This document shows positions 22,286-31,526 of a stretch of 64,000 nt of DNA, in pieces. How positions within the stretch are numbered: the first letter of the stretch is position 1; the number at the start of each line of letters is the position of its first letter. The notes beneath the pieces are model-generated. The model did not search any database and was not told the DNA's origin. It worked only from the letters and a program-made list of their open reading frames with translations. This DNA comes from Halicephalobus mephisto (Eukaryota > Nematoda > Chromadorea > Rhabditida > Panagrolaimidae): the NCBI GenBank assembly GCA_009193035.1, contig SWDT01000010.1, positions 868,001 through 932,000 on the forward strand, written 5' to 3'. A program made the position numbers and the translations under genes.

Positions 22286-22497
22286 TTTAATGAAGAATAT
22301 GCTTCCAGAGGAGTACAACATGCTGAACCAGCAGACTTTCCTGACCCCCGTGGTGCCTTCTGCCATCTCGGTCACAACTTCCGCCGCTCCTCCCAACAAC
22401 AGCGATCTGCAGACACTGTAACTTTTCTTCTGAAGCCTTACCAGACTGCATTCAATCCACATTTCACTCAGAAACTCCATTCCTCACTAAATATCTA
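22286..22497 (+). pseudogene. Orphan duplicate of the fos-1 last exon and 3' UTR
   Basis: Nearly identical to 18585-18845. The 43-codon frame from ATG 22290 to the stop at 22419-22421 reads MKNMLPEEYNMLNQQTF and continues as the FOS-1 C-terminus (one Asp to Glu change seen). The similarity continues through the 3' UTR to AAATATCTAGCGATTT. No basic-region or zipper exon precedes it locally, and the TTTAG acceptor of the original is not conserved (GTGAATTTAATG here). It is therefore an exon-sized duplicate: either a dead fragment, a distal alternative last exon of fos-1, or a 43-residue peptide gene. Confidence 0.75.
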
Positions 22498-22549
22498 GCG
22501 ATTTTTTTACAAACTTTTCATCTTTTTTTACTTAAAATCCGATATGAAT

Positions 22550-22960
22550 AGTGAAGCTACTATAATCATAAATTGTATTTTGTACTGTATTTGTAATTGC
22601 ATTTTGTATTTGTATTTGTACCGGCAATACAAATACAATTGTAAGCACTATTATTGTTTTCCTAATTTTTATATATTTAAAATAATGTAATAGTCCATTT
22701 TAAACAAAACCTCATTAATCATATGCAAAGAAAATAATTAAATAATGAAATTTGCATTAAATTAAGATTTATCACAGATTCTCAGGACTCGACAATGACG
22801 CGTTCTCAGAGTTCCGTTGCAGCAGCCAGCAACCGACACAGGTGAATCCATGTCGAGTAATACAAAATAAACAATTGAGTTTTTGTTATTGTTTTTATAT
22901 TTCATCCTCATTTTTACATTGTGAAATATAATACAAATACAAAATACAACTGTTTTTTTG
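22550..22960. repeat. TTTGTA/TACAAA microsatellite pieces forming an inverted repeat
   Basis: ATTTTGTATTTGTATTTGTA at about 22592 is followed after CCGGC by ATACAAATACAATTG, a near-perfect hairpin. Another ATACAAATACAAAATACAAC lies at about 22933. Similar units occur beside the LINE remnant (21040) and at 35715-35752. They are probably tails or ends of short elements. Confidence 0.5.
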
Positions 22961-22974
22961 TTCTAGTGACTTCG

Positions 22975-23150
22975 CTGATGTGAAGATGACTCGACTTTAT
23001 AAATTACCAATTAAATGTATAAAACAGTGACTCTACATCCTTAATAGACATCAGTTGTCATAGGGGCGGGACTATTAGATAAGTTCTTTCCTGCGAATAA
23101 TGAAAATATATAAGATAGTCTAAGTTGGCTGATTCTTCATTACTCAGATA
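22975..23150 (+). promoter_or_regulatory. Promoter of bZIP-like gene B (GATA site and TATA box)
   Basis: TTAGATAAG at about 23077, ATATATAAG at about 23106 and an initiation-like GATTCTTCATTACTCAG about 30 bases later repeat the order seen upstream of gene A. The upstream GAAGATGACTCGACTTT block is shared as well. Confidence 0.5.
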
Positions 23151-23383
23151 ATTTAACGACCAGAGTTTTAAGAAAAGTTCTGCAATCTTTTAGTAGAAAG
23201 GTCTCAGGCTTATAAAAGTTTTATGGAGATATGTAGATTCTTCTAAAAGTTAGTGTGATTATAGAAACGAACGTGTTTAATTAGAAATTGTAGAAGTTGT
23301 AAAGATTTTACAAATCCGTGTTGATGGCTTTGTAGTAATTATTATTTCTAAATCTTCATATTTGTAGAACAGAGGAAACCACA

Positions 23384-24208
23384 ATGTTTCCTGATGCTGA
23401 CATGGACACACAAATAGCGCCTCAGAACTTTATGAATCAGCCAGTTATACCTACCTCCTCTTTAAGCCAAGCTATGGGATTCGCAAACGGTATTGAAATG
23501 AATAACTTTTTGAGATATGCATCTCCTGTAAACCTTAGTGAATTAGCTATCTATGGAAGTACACCATTCTTTACTCCAGGAAGTCAAACTTGTGATAATC
23601 TGTCTTCTACAATAGAAGCCATAAATCATCAAAAACTCTTGGCAGATTTGAAAACCAATATGTCTAAATCACATCAGGCGGTTGTTATTCCTATCTCTTA
23701 CAGTACCTTCGTCACTCCCACCGTTCAACATCCACCCATTCACCAATCATGCTTCAACAGAATCGTGTTCAATTTAACCTCTTGACTTCTGAATTACCAG
23801 TCTCTGAACAACCGGTTTTCCTCGAACTTGGAAAGAACCACAAATTAATGTATCCAACGCTTCTTTGACCTCTGAAGTTTACCAACCAAAAGATGTGATT
23901 CAACGTTTTCGAACAATAGCAGAGTTTCTCAAGATTCTATTCCTGATTTTGACGGCAAAACAGAAGAAGAAATGAAAATAGACAAAAGAAAACGGGGGAA
24001 TACAGAAAGCCAAGCCAGAACTCGACAGCACACTGCTTTGGTCAAGAGATATTACAAAGAAAACGATGACCTCATTAAAGAACTCAAAGATCATGCTATC
24101 TTGAATCACGGAACATTAGACTCAAGGTTTCTAAAAGAGTTTCTGATTTCTTATAAGACCTTCCCAGAAAAGAAACGTCCGAAAAAAATTAATAGTATGT
24201 TGAAGTAA
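23384..24208 (+). pseudogene. bZIP-like gene B, broken by three single-base deletions
   Basis: Homologous to gene C along its whole length but interrupted. The first part (23384-23785) is open for 133 residues and carries NLSELAIYGSTPFFTPG. Compared with gene C there are three one-base deletions: near 23748 (AATCATG against CTCAATG), at about 23833 (GGAAAGAACC against GGAAAAGAACC) and at about 23887 (CCAAAAGATG against CCAAAAAGATG). The first shifts into a stop at 23783-23785; the three together restore the original frame, and the final frame (MKIDKRKRGN from 23972 to the stop at 24206-24208) is almost identical to gene C. Two of the three are in A runs, so assembly error is a real alternative to a pseudogene. 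A downstream ATG at 23972 could still give a basic-region-only peptide. Confidence 0.7.
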
Positions 24209-25130
24209 TTTTGTTGTAAATTTAATAGAAAGTAAGTGAAAAGATATCATTGAAGGGCAAATAAAGTAATACTGTCATAAATCGTCAAATAAAGTCTCTA
24301 AACAAAGGTTCTTAATAATCATAATTATCTTCCTCATTTACCAAGTCGGGTAGTATTGCGCGCTGGAAAACAAATGAACATTGTAAATAAACTTACAAAT
24401 TAAAATATCACCAATAGAATATTGATTTGGAAGAAAAATATTAAATAGTCATACTGTAGCTAAAAACGAATTTGTCGATCTTAGTACTGTAGAAGTCTGA
24501 AATCTTAGATCTGACAACTCTTACAAAATATTTCCTCCGCCTTTTTGATTATAGGTTTTTTGAGCAATAAGTCATTGAAATATTTGAAAAACATGATAGA
24601 TAGTTAACGGAAGATCGAGTTTAGAAAATAAAGTTGCATAATGCAGTTTATTTAATTTTTGTACGAAAATTAGTGAGATATGGATGTACGTAACTGTAAT
24701 AGAAAGTAGATCCTTTTCTATTCACCAATTTCATGTAGGTTTTACTTAACTTCTAATGTCCTGTTTCTAACTTCTTAAAATTCTTCTCTACTGTAACTGT
24801 TTCATTGTTTTATGGCATTGTAATAAATGGTTTTATCATTAGAACATTAGATGCTCATTAGTCTTCTCGTGATTCTCTATCTTAGGAGTCTACTCATAAT
24901 TGAATCACTGCATATGTCATCTGTAATTATTTGACAGAATCTGTCTTGCATTATGTATGATAAGACATTTCAAAAAGCAGTAATTTTTATTAGGGAACAA
25001 CAGTACAAAGTAGATTTCATAACGATGAATCCTATTACGATTCGAAAGTTTATAAAGATTATCAATTAAGCTTTTTTATTCCATCCTAGTTTTCATAATG
25101 ATTCGATAGCTCAATCCTCATTCTTCTACG
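24209..25130. other. Spacer with no supported gene
   Basis: The 3' flank of gene B (24209-24330) matches the 3' flank of gene C (29038-29140), including AGTAAGTGAAA and GGGCAAATAAAGTAATACT, so the duplication included the 3' UTR. Beyond that I see nothing specific. Confidence 0.5.
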
Positions 25131-25147
25131 ATTTTTTACTGTTTACG

Positions 25148-25770
25148 AGTGTAGGTGTAGGCATAAAGATCGGAGTTAAACCGGAAACGGCATAGAAAGA
25201 ATGCTCAAAGCTCCGCCCAGTCAGCCGACACCTGTGAAGTGAGACTAAAGTGTTAGAGAGTTAGTCTTTGAGAAATTCCAGCTTCAGACTGGTCCGAGTT
25301 TGACTTCGGTCAAATGAGAACCTTTCCTTTCTTTGTTCTATGCTTATGTTGAGATAAACAAGCTTAATTGCTAATAGTAGGAACCAACAATCTTCTGCCC
25401 AATCAAGGAGTTCCCTAGATGTCACACCATCGGCAATCCCCCGATCTATGCCCTAACTTTACTACATAGGCATAAAAGATAGAATTAAACCGCCAACGGA
25501 CTAGAAAGAAAATTCAAAGCTCCTTCCAGCCAACCGACGTCTGAACAAAGAGATAAAGAGTTAGAGAGTCAGTTTTTGAGAAAACCCAGCTCTAAACTGG
25601 TCTGAGTTTGACTTCGGTTAAACGAGGACCTATCCTCTCTTCGTTCTATGCTTATGTTAAGATAAACAAGCTTGAATTGCTTACGGTAGGAACTGACAGG
25701 TTTCCGCCTAATCATTGAATTCCAAGACGTCACACCATCGACACTCCAACACCAATCCCCCCTTTTACTA
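25148..25770. repeat. Tandem duplication, two diverged ~310 bp copies
   Basis: Copy 1 is about 25148-25447 and copy 2 about 25463-25770. Shared pieces in order: TAGGCATAAA.GAT, TTAAACCG..AACGG, GAAAG.A...TCAAAGCTCC, GTTAGAGAGT, TGAGTTTGACTTCGGT (preceded by CTGGTC), TTCGTTCTATGCTTATGTT, AGATAAACAAGCTT and GTCACACCATCG. The sequence is not AT-extreme and has no long ORF. A non-coding RNA, a transposon terminal repeat or a control region are all possible. Confidence 0.6.
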
Positions 25771-26371
25771 CACAAGGATTGGTCTGCATCATAACTTCCG
25801 GGGTATTTGCGTTAACAGAAAATAATTACGTCATGTTGAAAGTTGTTATCTCTGTTATAGAACTTTTTGAACTAGTATTCAATAATGCTTTGGCTGATTT
25901 TTGACCAAATACATAATTGATTCTCACTGTAATATCTACTTAATTGTCTTTAATTTAAAATTATGAGAAAAAAATCATCCGAAAATCGTTTTTTTATTTT
26001 CAGTTTTGAAACTTGGGGAACAATAAAGCTTGGAGGAAATTAAAAGTCGACAAAACAGATAGAGCAAGATTGAAGCATCATGACGATGTGTAACTTAGAC
26101 ATACTCTTATGTACAGTGGATTTATTATAACGAGATAACCGAATGTAATCGAAATCGGTATTACTTTCCTGACAACCTAATTTTAAGATCAGTATTGATT
26201 ATATAATCCCATATAATAGAATCAATTTTTACTTTGAATTTAGGAAGAAAAATTAAAAGAACAATCACAAAAAATATAGTTTCTTCGTAAAAATTTATTC
26301 TGATTTTTACCGGTTTCTTGTTTTTTGTAAAGTTTAACATGTCGAATTTTCTTCTCAATGTTGTTTCAGAT

Positions 26372-26586
26372 TCTAAGGGATTCTGGCCTCTTCCCTTAAT
26401 TGACAATTGTTAACTGATCGCTTTCTTCCAGTAGTCAACAATACAAATCAACAACTCTTCGCGACTTCGTCCGGTTCTCTGATCTCGCTCCTGTGTTCCT
26501 CTGATTCTACCTATCCTTTGATGCGCAAATTGAGTTCCTGTATCTCCAGGATTTTCGTGTTAGGAGTCTTCTCGCTTTCTGTGACA
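26372..26586 (-). mobile_element. Solo-LTR-like element, copy 1 (215 bp, 5-bp target duplication)
   Basis: Reverse-complement homologue of 56100-56321. Read on the minus strand it starts TGTCACAG and ends CCCTTAGA (expected TTACA), and is flanked by the direct repeat ATCTG on both sides (plus strand CAGAT at 26367-26371 and 26587-26591). TG...CA-type ends, 5-bp duplications and an AATAAA-like region inside fit a solo LTR of a Gypsy or BEL/Pao element. The open frame that crosses it at 26407-26613 is not a gene. Confidence 0.75.
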
Positions 26587-26978
26587 CAGATGACTGATAT
26601 AACAAAAAATTAAACCTTGATGAATCTTAAAATTGTGATTTTCAATTGAAAGTGTAAATTACGAAAAATTTTCGAAAATTATTAAAAAAAACCAATTGTT
26701 ATTAAATTAACTAAATGTACTGAGTTAAAAATGAATAAAAATTGCAATTTTACAAAATTCTTCTAACAAGAAATAAATATATAAATTTCTGCATTTTTTA
26801 CCTTTTTACCTTTTTATTTTTTGTTTATTTTCAATAATGTTTATATCGATGGAAGTAAAACAGTAAAAAACAAAAAAGTTATAGTATTACTTTCCTGATG
26901 ATGCCATGTTGTTTTTTCTGATATTTATAAATAAAAATTTTCCCTTGAAAGTCAAAAAAAATAAAATTTTCATAGTAA

Positions 26979-27119
26979 GCAAAAACGTTAGAATTTTTCT
27001 ACAACGTGAAGTGGACTAATTTTCTTATCTGGGCGGTTACAGAAAGAATTAATGCATATCATATTGAGGAATCGACAACATTTACCAAATTTCATTCCGT
27101 AGTTGATGAAAGTGGATAA
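26979..27119 (+). pseudogene. Possible coding fragment, unknown
   Basis: A 46-codon open stretch with good codon variety (contains NVKWTNFLIWAVTERINAYH) ending in TAA, with no ATG and no acceptor at its start. It looks like the remnant of an exon; no family is recognised. Confidence 0.2.
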
Positions 27120-27792
27120 TTCACGTATCAATCAACCGCTGGAAGTCCTTAATATAGTGATCAAAGTTCTGATTTATAGTGTAATTTATAAATCAAATTG
27201 TCCTTTTTCGAACTATTTTGTAAATTCTTTTTTACATCCAAAATTTAACTTTTTTAGCGTACTGTAAATCATTAAAATGCACACTTCAAAGATTATTAAA
27301 AATTGATATTATTACAGTAATCTTTCATTTTAGTGATTCATTTTTGAATAAGTTTTCTAAGATGTCTTGTTTTCACAAAATTGACAGCTAAAAAGTAAGG
27401 ATTGGCAATGATAAGGCCAAACTACTGATAAGTAATTCAGTGAGTATGATGAAAGAAATTAAAAATCGATGCACACCAATATGCTTTTCACCATTTGAAG
27501 TTTTTGGAACAAAGATTTCACGTTTCTAAAGTCTCGCAGCTTGTGGAATTTCCTAAGGCTCTTTACAAGTTTATAGACTTTTCTAAAACCTTTTGACAAT
27601 ATTTAAAACCTCACAAAAGCTCCTACAATCTGCCCGAAACTTCTGAAATTTTCAAAAATCCAATAGAATTTTATAAAAGAACATGTTTAACCACAAATTT
27701 TAAGTTTCTAAGGCTCTCAAAAATCCGTGTTGATGGCTTTGTAGTAATTATTGTTTCTAAATCTTTATATTTGTAGAACAGGGAAAATCACA

Positions 27793-29037
27793 ATGTTTCC
27801 TGATGCTGACATGGACACACAGATAGCACCTCAGAACTTTACGAATCAGTCAACCATTTCTACCTCCTCTTTGAGCCAAGCTATGGGATTCGCAAACGGT
27901 GTTGAGATGAATAACTTTTTGAGATATGCATCTCCCGTGAACCTTAGTGAATTAGCTGTCTATGGAAGTACACCATTCTTTACTCCAGGAAGCCAAACTT
28001 GTGATAATCTGTCTTCTGCAATGAGAGCCATAAATCATCAAAAACTCTTGGCAGATTTCAATAACAGTGTATCTCGATTAAATTCGAATTTCGGCACTTC
28101 ATCTGCATACAGTCCCCTCTCCAGTTCCACTACTCAAACTGCAGTCAATCAACAACAACCTTTTGGAACAATAAATTTTAATTTAGCTTCTCCGAATTCT
28201 ACATTATCGACACCAGCTTCAGAAAAACCGGACCTCCTTCAATTAGCAAAAAACCAACAATTACCAAGTACTATATTGAATGTTTCTATGACCCAAGCTA
28301 TGGAATTCGCAAACGGTGTTGAGATGAATAACTTTTTGAGATATGCATCTCCTGTAAACCTTAGTGAATTAGCTATCTATGGAAGTACACCATTCTTCAC
28401 TCCAGGAAACCAAACTTGTGATAATCTGTCTTCTACAATAGGAGCCATAAATCATCAAAAACTCTTGGCAGACTTCAAAAACAATATGTCTAAATCACAT
28501 CAAACGGTTGGTATTCCTATCTCTTACAGTACCTTCGTCACTCCCACCGTTCAACATCCACCCATTCATCACTCAATGCTTGAACAGAATGGTGTTCAAT
28601 TTAACCTCTTGACTTCTGAATTACCAGTCTCTGAACAACCGGTTTTCCTCGAACTTGGAAAAGAACCACAGATTAATGTATCCAACGTTTCTTTGACCTC
28701 TGAAGTTTACCAACCAAAAAGATGTGATTCGGTAGTCTCAAATGACAGTAGAATGTCTCAAGATTCTATTCCTGATTTGGACGGTAAAACAGAAGAAGAA
28801 ATGAAAATAGACAAAAGAAAACGGGGGAATACAGAAAGCCAAGCCAGAACTCGACAGCACACTACTATGGTGAAGAGATATTACAAAGAAAACGATGACC
28901 TCATTAAAGAACTCAAAGATCATGCTATCTTGAATCACGGAACATTAGACTCAAGGTTTCTAAAAGAGTTTCTGATTTCTTATAAGACCTTCCCAGAAAA
29001 GAAACGTCCGAAAAAAATTAATAGTATGTTGAAGTAA
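27793..29037 (+). CDS. bZIP-like protein C, intronless, with internally duplicated N-terminal half
   Basis: 414 residues from the ATG at 27793 (MFPDADMDTQIAPQN); the open frame extends 14 codons further 5', but a TTTGTAG acceptor-like site lies there and gene B starts at the same Met. Residues about 25-85 and 166-230 are two copies of the same block: QAM.FANGVEMNNFLRYASP, NLSELA.YGSTPFFTPG, then NHQKLLADF. Gene B has one. The C-terminus carries DGKTEEEMKIDKRKRGN and the following basic stretch, with the same bZIP-like Asn...Arg spacing and weak zipper as gene A. The upstream region has CTGATAAG at about 27424 but only a degenerate TATA. It is the most complete B/C-type member and probably functional. 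Nuclear regulatory function is inferred from the basic region only. Confidence 0.7.
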   Translation: MFPDADMDTQIAPQNFTNQSTISTSSLSQAMGFANGVEMNNFLRYASPVNLSELAVYGSTPFFTPGSQTCDNLSSAMRAINHQKLLADFNNSVSRLNSNFGTSSAYSPLSSSTTQTAVNQQQPFGTINFNLASPNSTLSTPASEKPDLLQLAKNQQLPSTILNVSMTQAMEFANGVEMNNFLRYASPVNLSELAIYGSTPFFTPGNQTCDNLSSTIGAINHQKLLADFKNNMSKSHQTVGIPISYSTFVTPTVQHPPIHHSMLEQNGVQFNLLTSELPVSEQPVFLELGKEPQINVSNVSLTSEVYQPKRCDSVVSNDSRMSQDSIPDLDGKTEEEMKIDKRKRGNTESQARTRQHTTMVKRYYKENDDLIKELKDHAILNHGTLDSRFLKEFLISYKTFPEKKRPKKINSMLK

Positions 29038-29310
29038 TTTCGTTGTAAATTTAATAGAAAGTAAGTGAAAAAAGATATCATTGAAGGGCAAATAAAGTAA
29101 TACTATCATAAATCGTCAAATAGTCTTCAAACAAAAGTTCTTAATTAATATAAGGATTTATTAGTTTTCAAGTATAAGTATAACTGGAAGTGAAAAATAA
29201 TTTAGTATCATATGTACTTGTCAAGAAACATTAAAAGGTCTCCTTAGAGGAAAATTTAAGGGGATCAAGAAAGCTGTTTTAAGTCTAATAATGGAGAGAG
29301 CTAAATGTAC

Positions 29311-29477
29311 GCACAAACAGAAGCGAAATTTTTGGACGAGTAACAAATACAAATCATTATTATTATGTTTTAATTTTCGTCGCAAATGCCGAATATCCAC
29401 GAAAAATGTAACGATTATGCTACGTTTTTGTTACATTTCGGAATTGTTACAAAATCAAAAGTTACGCTTTTTTGTAT
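29311..29477. mobile_element. MITE family M1, copy 1
   Basis: About 155-170 bp with inverted ends of the type ACACAAAAAGCGTAACTTTT / AAAAGTTACGCTTTTTTGT and conserved internal pieces (TTACTCGTCC, TTTTCGTCGCAAATG, GTTACATTTCG.AATTGTTAC). Four further copies are in the window (35403, 37621, 37865, 56449). Confidence 0.7.
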
Positions 29478-30922
29478 ATAGTGACATCTTACTACAACGA
29501 GTCCTCCACGAGACAGAAGAGGTTTAGCATTATCTTGTCATATTTTGGTTGTATTTTCAGCAGTAGATCGGGATATCTAACTTACCTCATCATATAACTG
29601 CGTTAGTTTAACTACCCAAGTTTTCAGAAATGAATGTGAATTTATTTTTTACTTTGTTAAAGTTTTTAGTTTATCTTTCACAAAAAATGAAATAAATTTT
29701 GATATAAAGTTCCTGATTCTCATAACAAATTCACTTGTTTCCAAAAACAATCAGACTTTTTTGCAAAAAATTTAAGAGAACGAAGATTAAACCACATGTG
29801 TGATTTATATTGTTTTTCTGTTTTTGATCCCTTATTAGAAACTTGTTTATCACAAGACAAATCTGTTGTAGAATAATTCATCATTGCTCTGATCTTGGAA
29901 AAAAGCGAAGAAAATGTCATATCTCACAACGTGATATAGCTTATAACATGGAATTAACTTTTACCACGACGTTCCTATCGATTATAACGAATTTCCTTGT
30001 TTACGAGCAGAAATCGGAAGTCAAATAAAGAAACTCTAGAAAAAACAACGTCTATATCATAGCTTGTGATTCAAATTTCTTTCTTTCTTTTGACCTTTAT
30101 TAAGAACCTGATTTTTCTGAAATAATGCTATTGTGGAAGACTATTCTTATTAATTTAATCCTGGACAAATGTATAATACTCGTCATATTACAAGATTCTG
30201 CCAAACAGTTATATAATTTTGGTTAATCCAACTATTTGAGTGCAAGTGTGCTCTTTTTATTCCTAGCTCGTCTTGCTTCTGCTCTGGTGTAGTAGAAGAT
30301 GATAAAAAGTCGAAAAGAATACAACTTGTATCACAACACAATTATATGGAAATTGAAGGTCTATAAATCAAAAATTTCCGTCAGGTATTTGTATCAACTA
30401 GCAATAAAAGATTGATACTTCAGTAAATGAACAAAAACAATATTAATGATATTCAAAAAGGATATGATTATCTAAACAGGTTTTTTTCAATTAAAAGTGT
30501 GTTTCATTGTTACAATATATGCGATGTAGCTAAATCCATGTTATCTTTATTCAGATTAAACCAACCCAAGTTTAATAAGATGAAGAATCTTCTGAACCTT
30601 CAAGTCCAATATAATTTCAGAATTCACATCGTCATTTTTCCGTAGAACTACGTTCGAATCAAAAATCATATCCTGAAATTTGTGCAAATGATTTCCAAAA
30701 TTTGGGTTTAACAAATATCTGTTCTTTGATATTCTTTCTCCTTTAATCCTGTTTCATTTGAAGAACACAAGAAGTGGATTTAACATCAATGTTTTGAGAC
30801 CTACTAGTAGAGTACCTATTGTCAGATTCAGGATCAAATTCACGAACTCAACTTTGTGCAAGACAGATATAAATTATTATCCTTATGATTCATAATCTTT
30901 TAGTGCTGCTTCATTTGAAATA

Positions 30923-31094
30923 CAGTGAAACCTCGATATGAACACCCTCGATAAAAGCAACTCCTCTGTAAAAACAACTCGGTTCCGACCCCTACTGTGG
31001 ATTTTCCCCTAGTAAACCCCTCGATAAAGGCAACTCCTCTGTAAAAACAACATTTCTGCCGTCCCTTCGGGTTGTTTTTAGCGAGGTTTCATTG
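30923..31094. mobile_element. Tc1/mariner (pogo-like) MITE with TA target duplication
   Basis: Starts CAGTGAAACCTCGATATG and ends in the reverse complement of CAATGAAACCTCGCTAAAAA. TA lies on both flanks (30921-30922 and 31095-31096). CAGTGAAACCTC-type ends and a TA duplication are typical of pogo/Tigger-related elements. Inside, CTCGATAAA.GCAACTCCTC and TGTAAAAACAAC occur twice. It is 172 bp long and non-coding. Confidence 0.85.
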
Positions 31095-31526
31095 TACTTA
31101 TGAAGTATATTTTCTATCAGTTTTGTGATATCTTCCAATTGGATATCTATTTATCAAGTCTAGGATCAAGTTTACAAAGTTAATTCAATATATGAAAATA
31201 GTCAAAAATACTCTTTAAAATTCTATTATTCCCATCTTTGCTTCGCCTGTAGTGTTTATAAAGTGAATATGACAAACATTTCCAAATCTTCTGATGGAGT
31301 ACTTATTTACTTAGTTTAGGAATGTGTTTATAAACTGACAAACAAAATTGATTCTATAAATAAATTACAATCTTTAGAATTTCATAAATTTCAACATTGG
31401 AGTATTCACAATTGTTAATTAACACCACTATTTCAAAGATCTTCCAATCCAGTACTAGTTCGGTAAATTTGGAAGCTGATTCAAAGATAAACGAAAATAA
31501 TTCAATGTAGGCTCAGCGGAATGGAA

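Larger units (their letters stand above)
29040..31520. other. Spacer with MITEs, no supported gene
   Basis: Apart from the gene C 3' flank (to about 29140), the MITE at 29311-29477 and the pogo-like MITE at 30923-31094, I see only short open frames (for example 29843-30028 and 30427-30645) without domain, splice or codon support. Confidence 0.5.

Noticed and set aside
29604..29628. Sequence AGTTTAACTACCCAAGTTTT resembling the SL1 spliced leader
   Set aside because: No GT donor follows the leader-like part, no Sm site or SL RNA stem-loops are visible downstream, and the match is imperfect.
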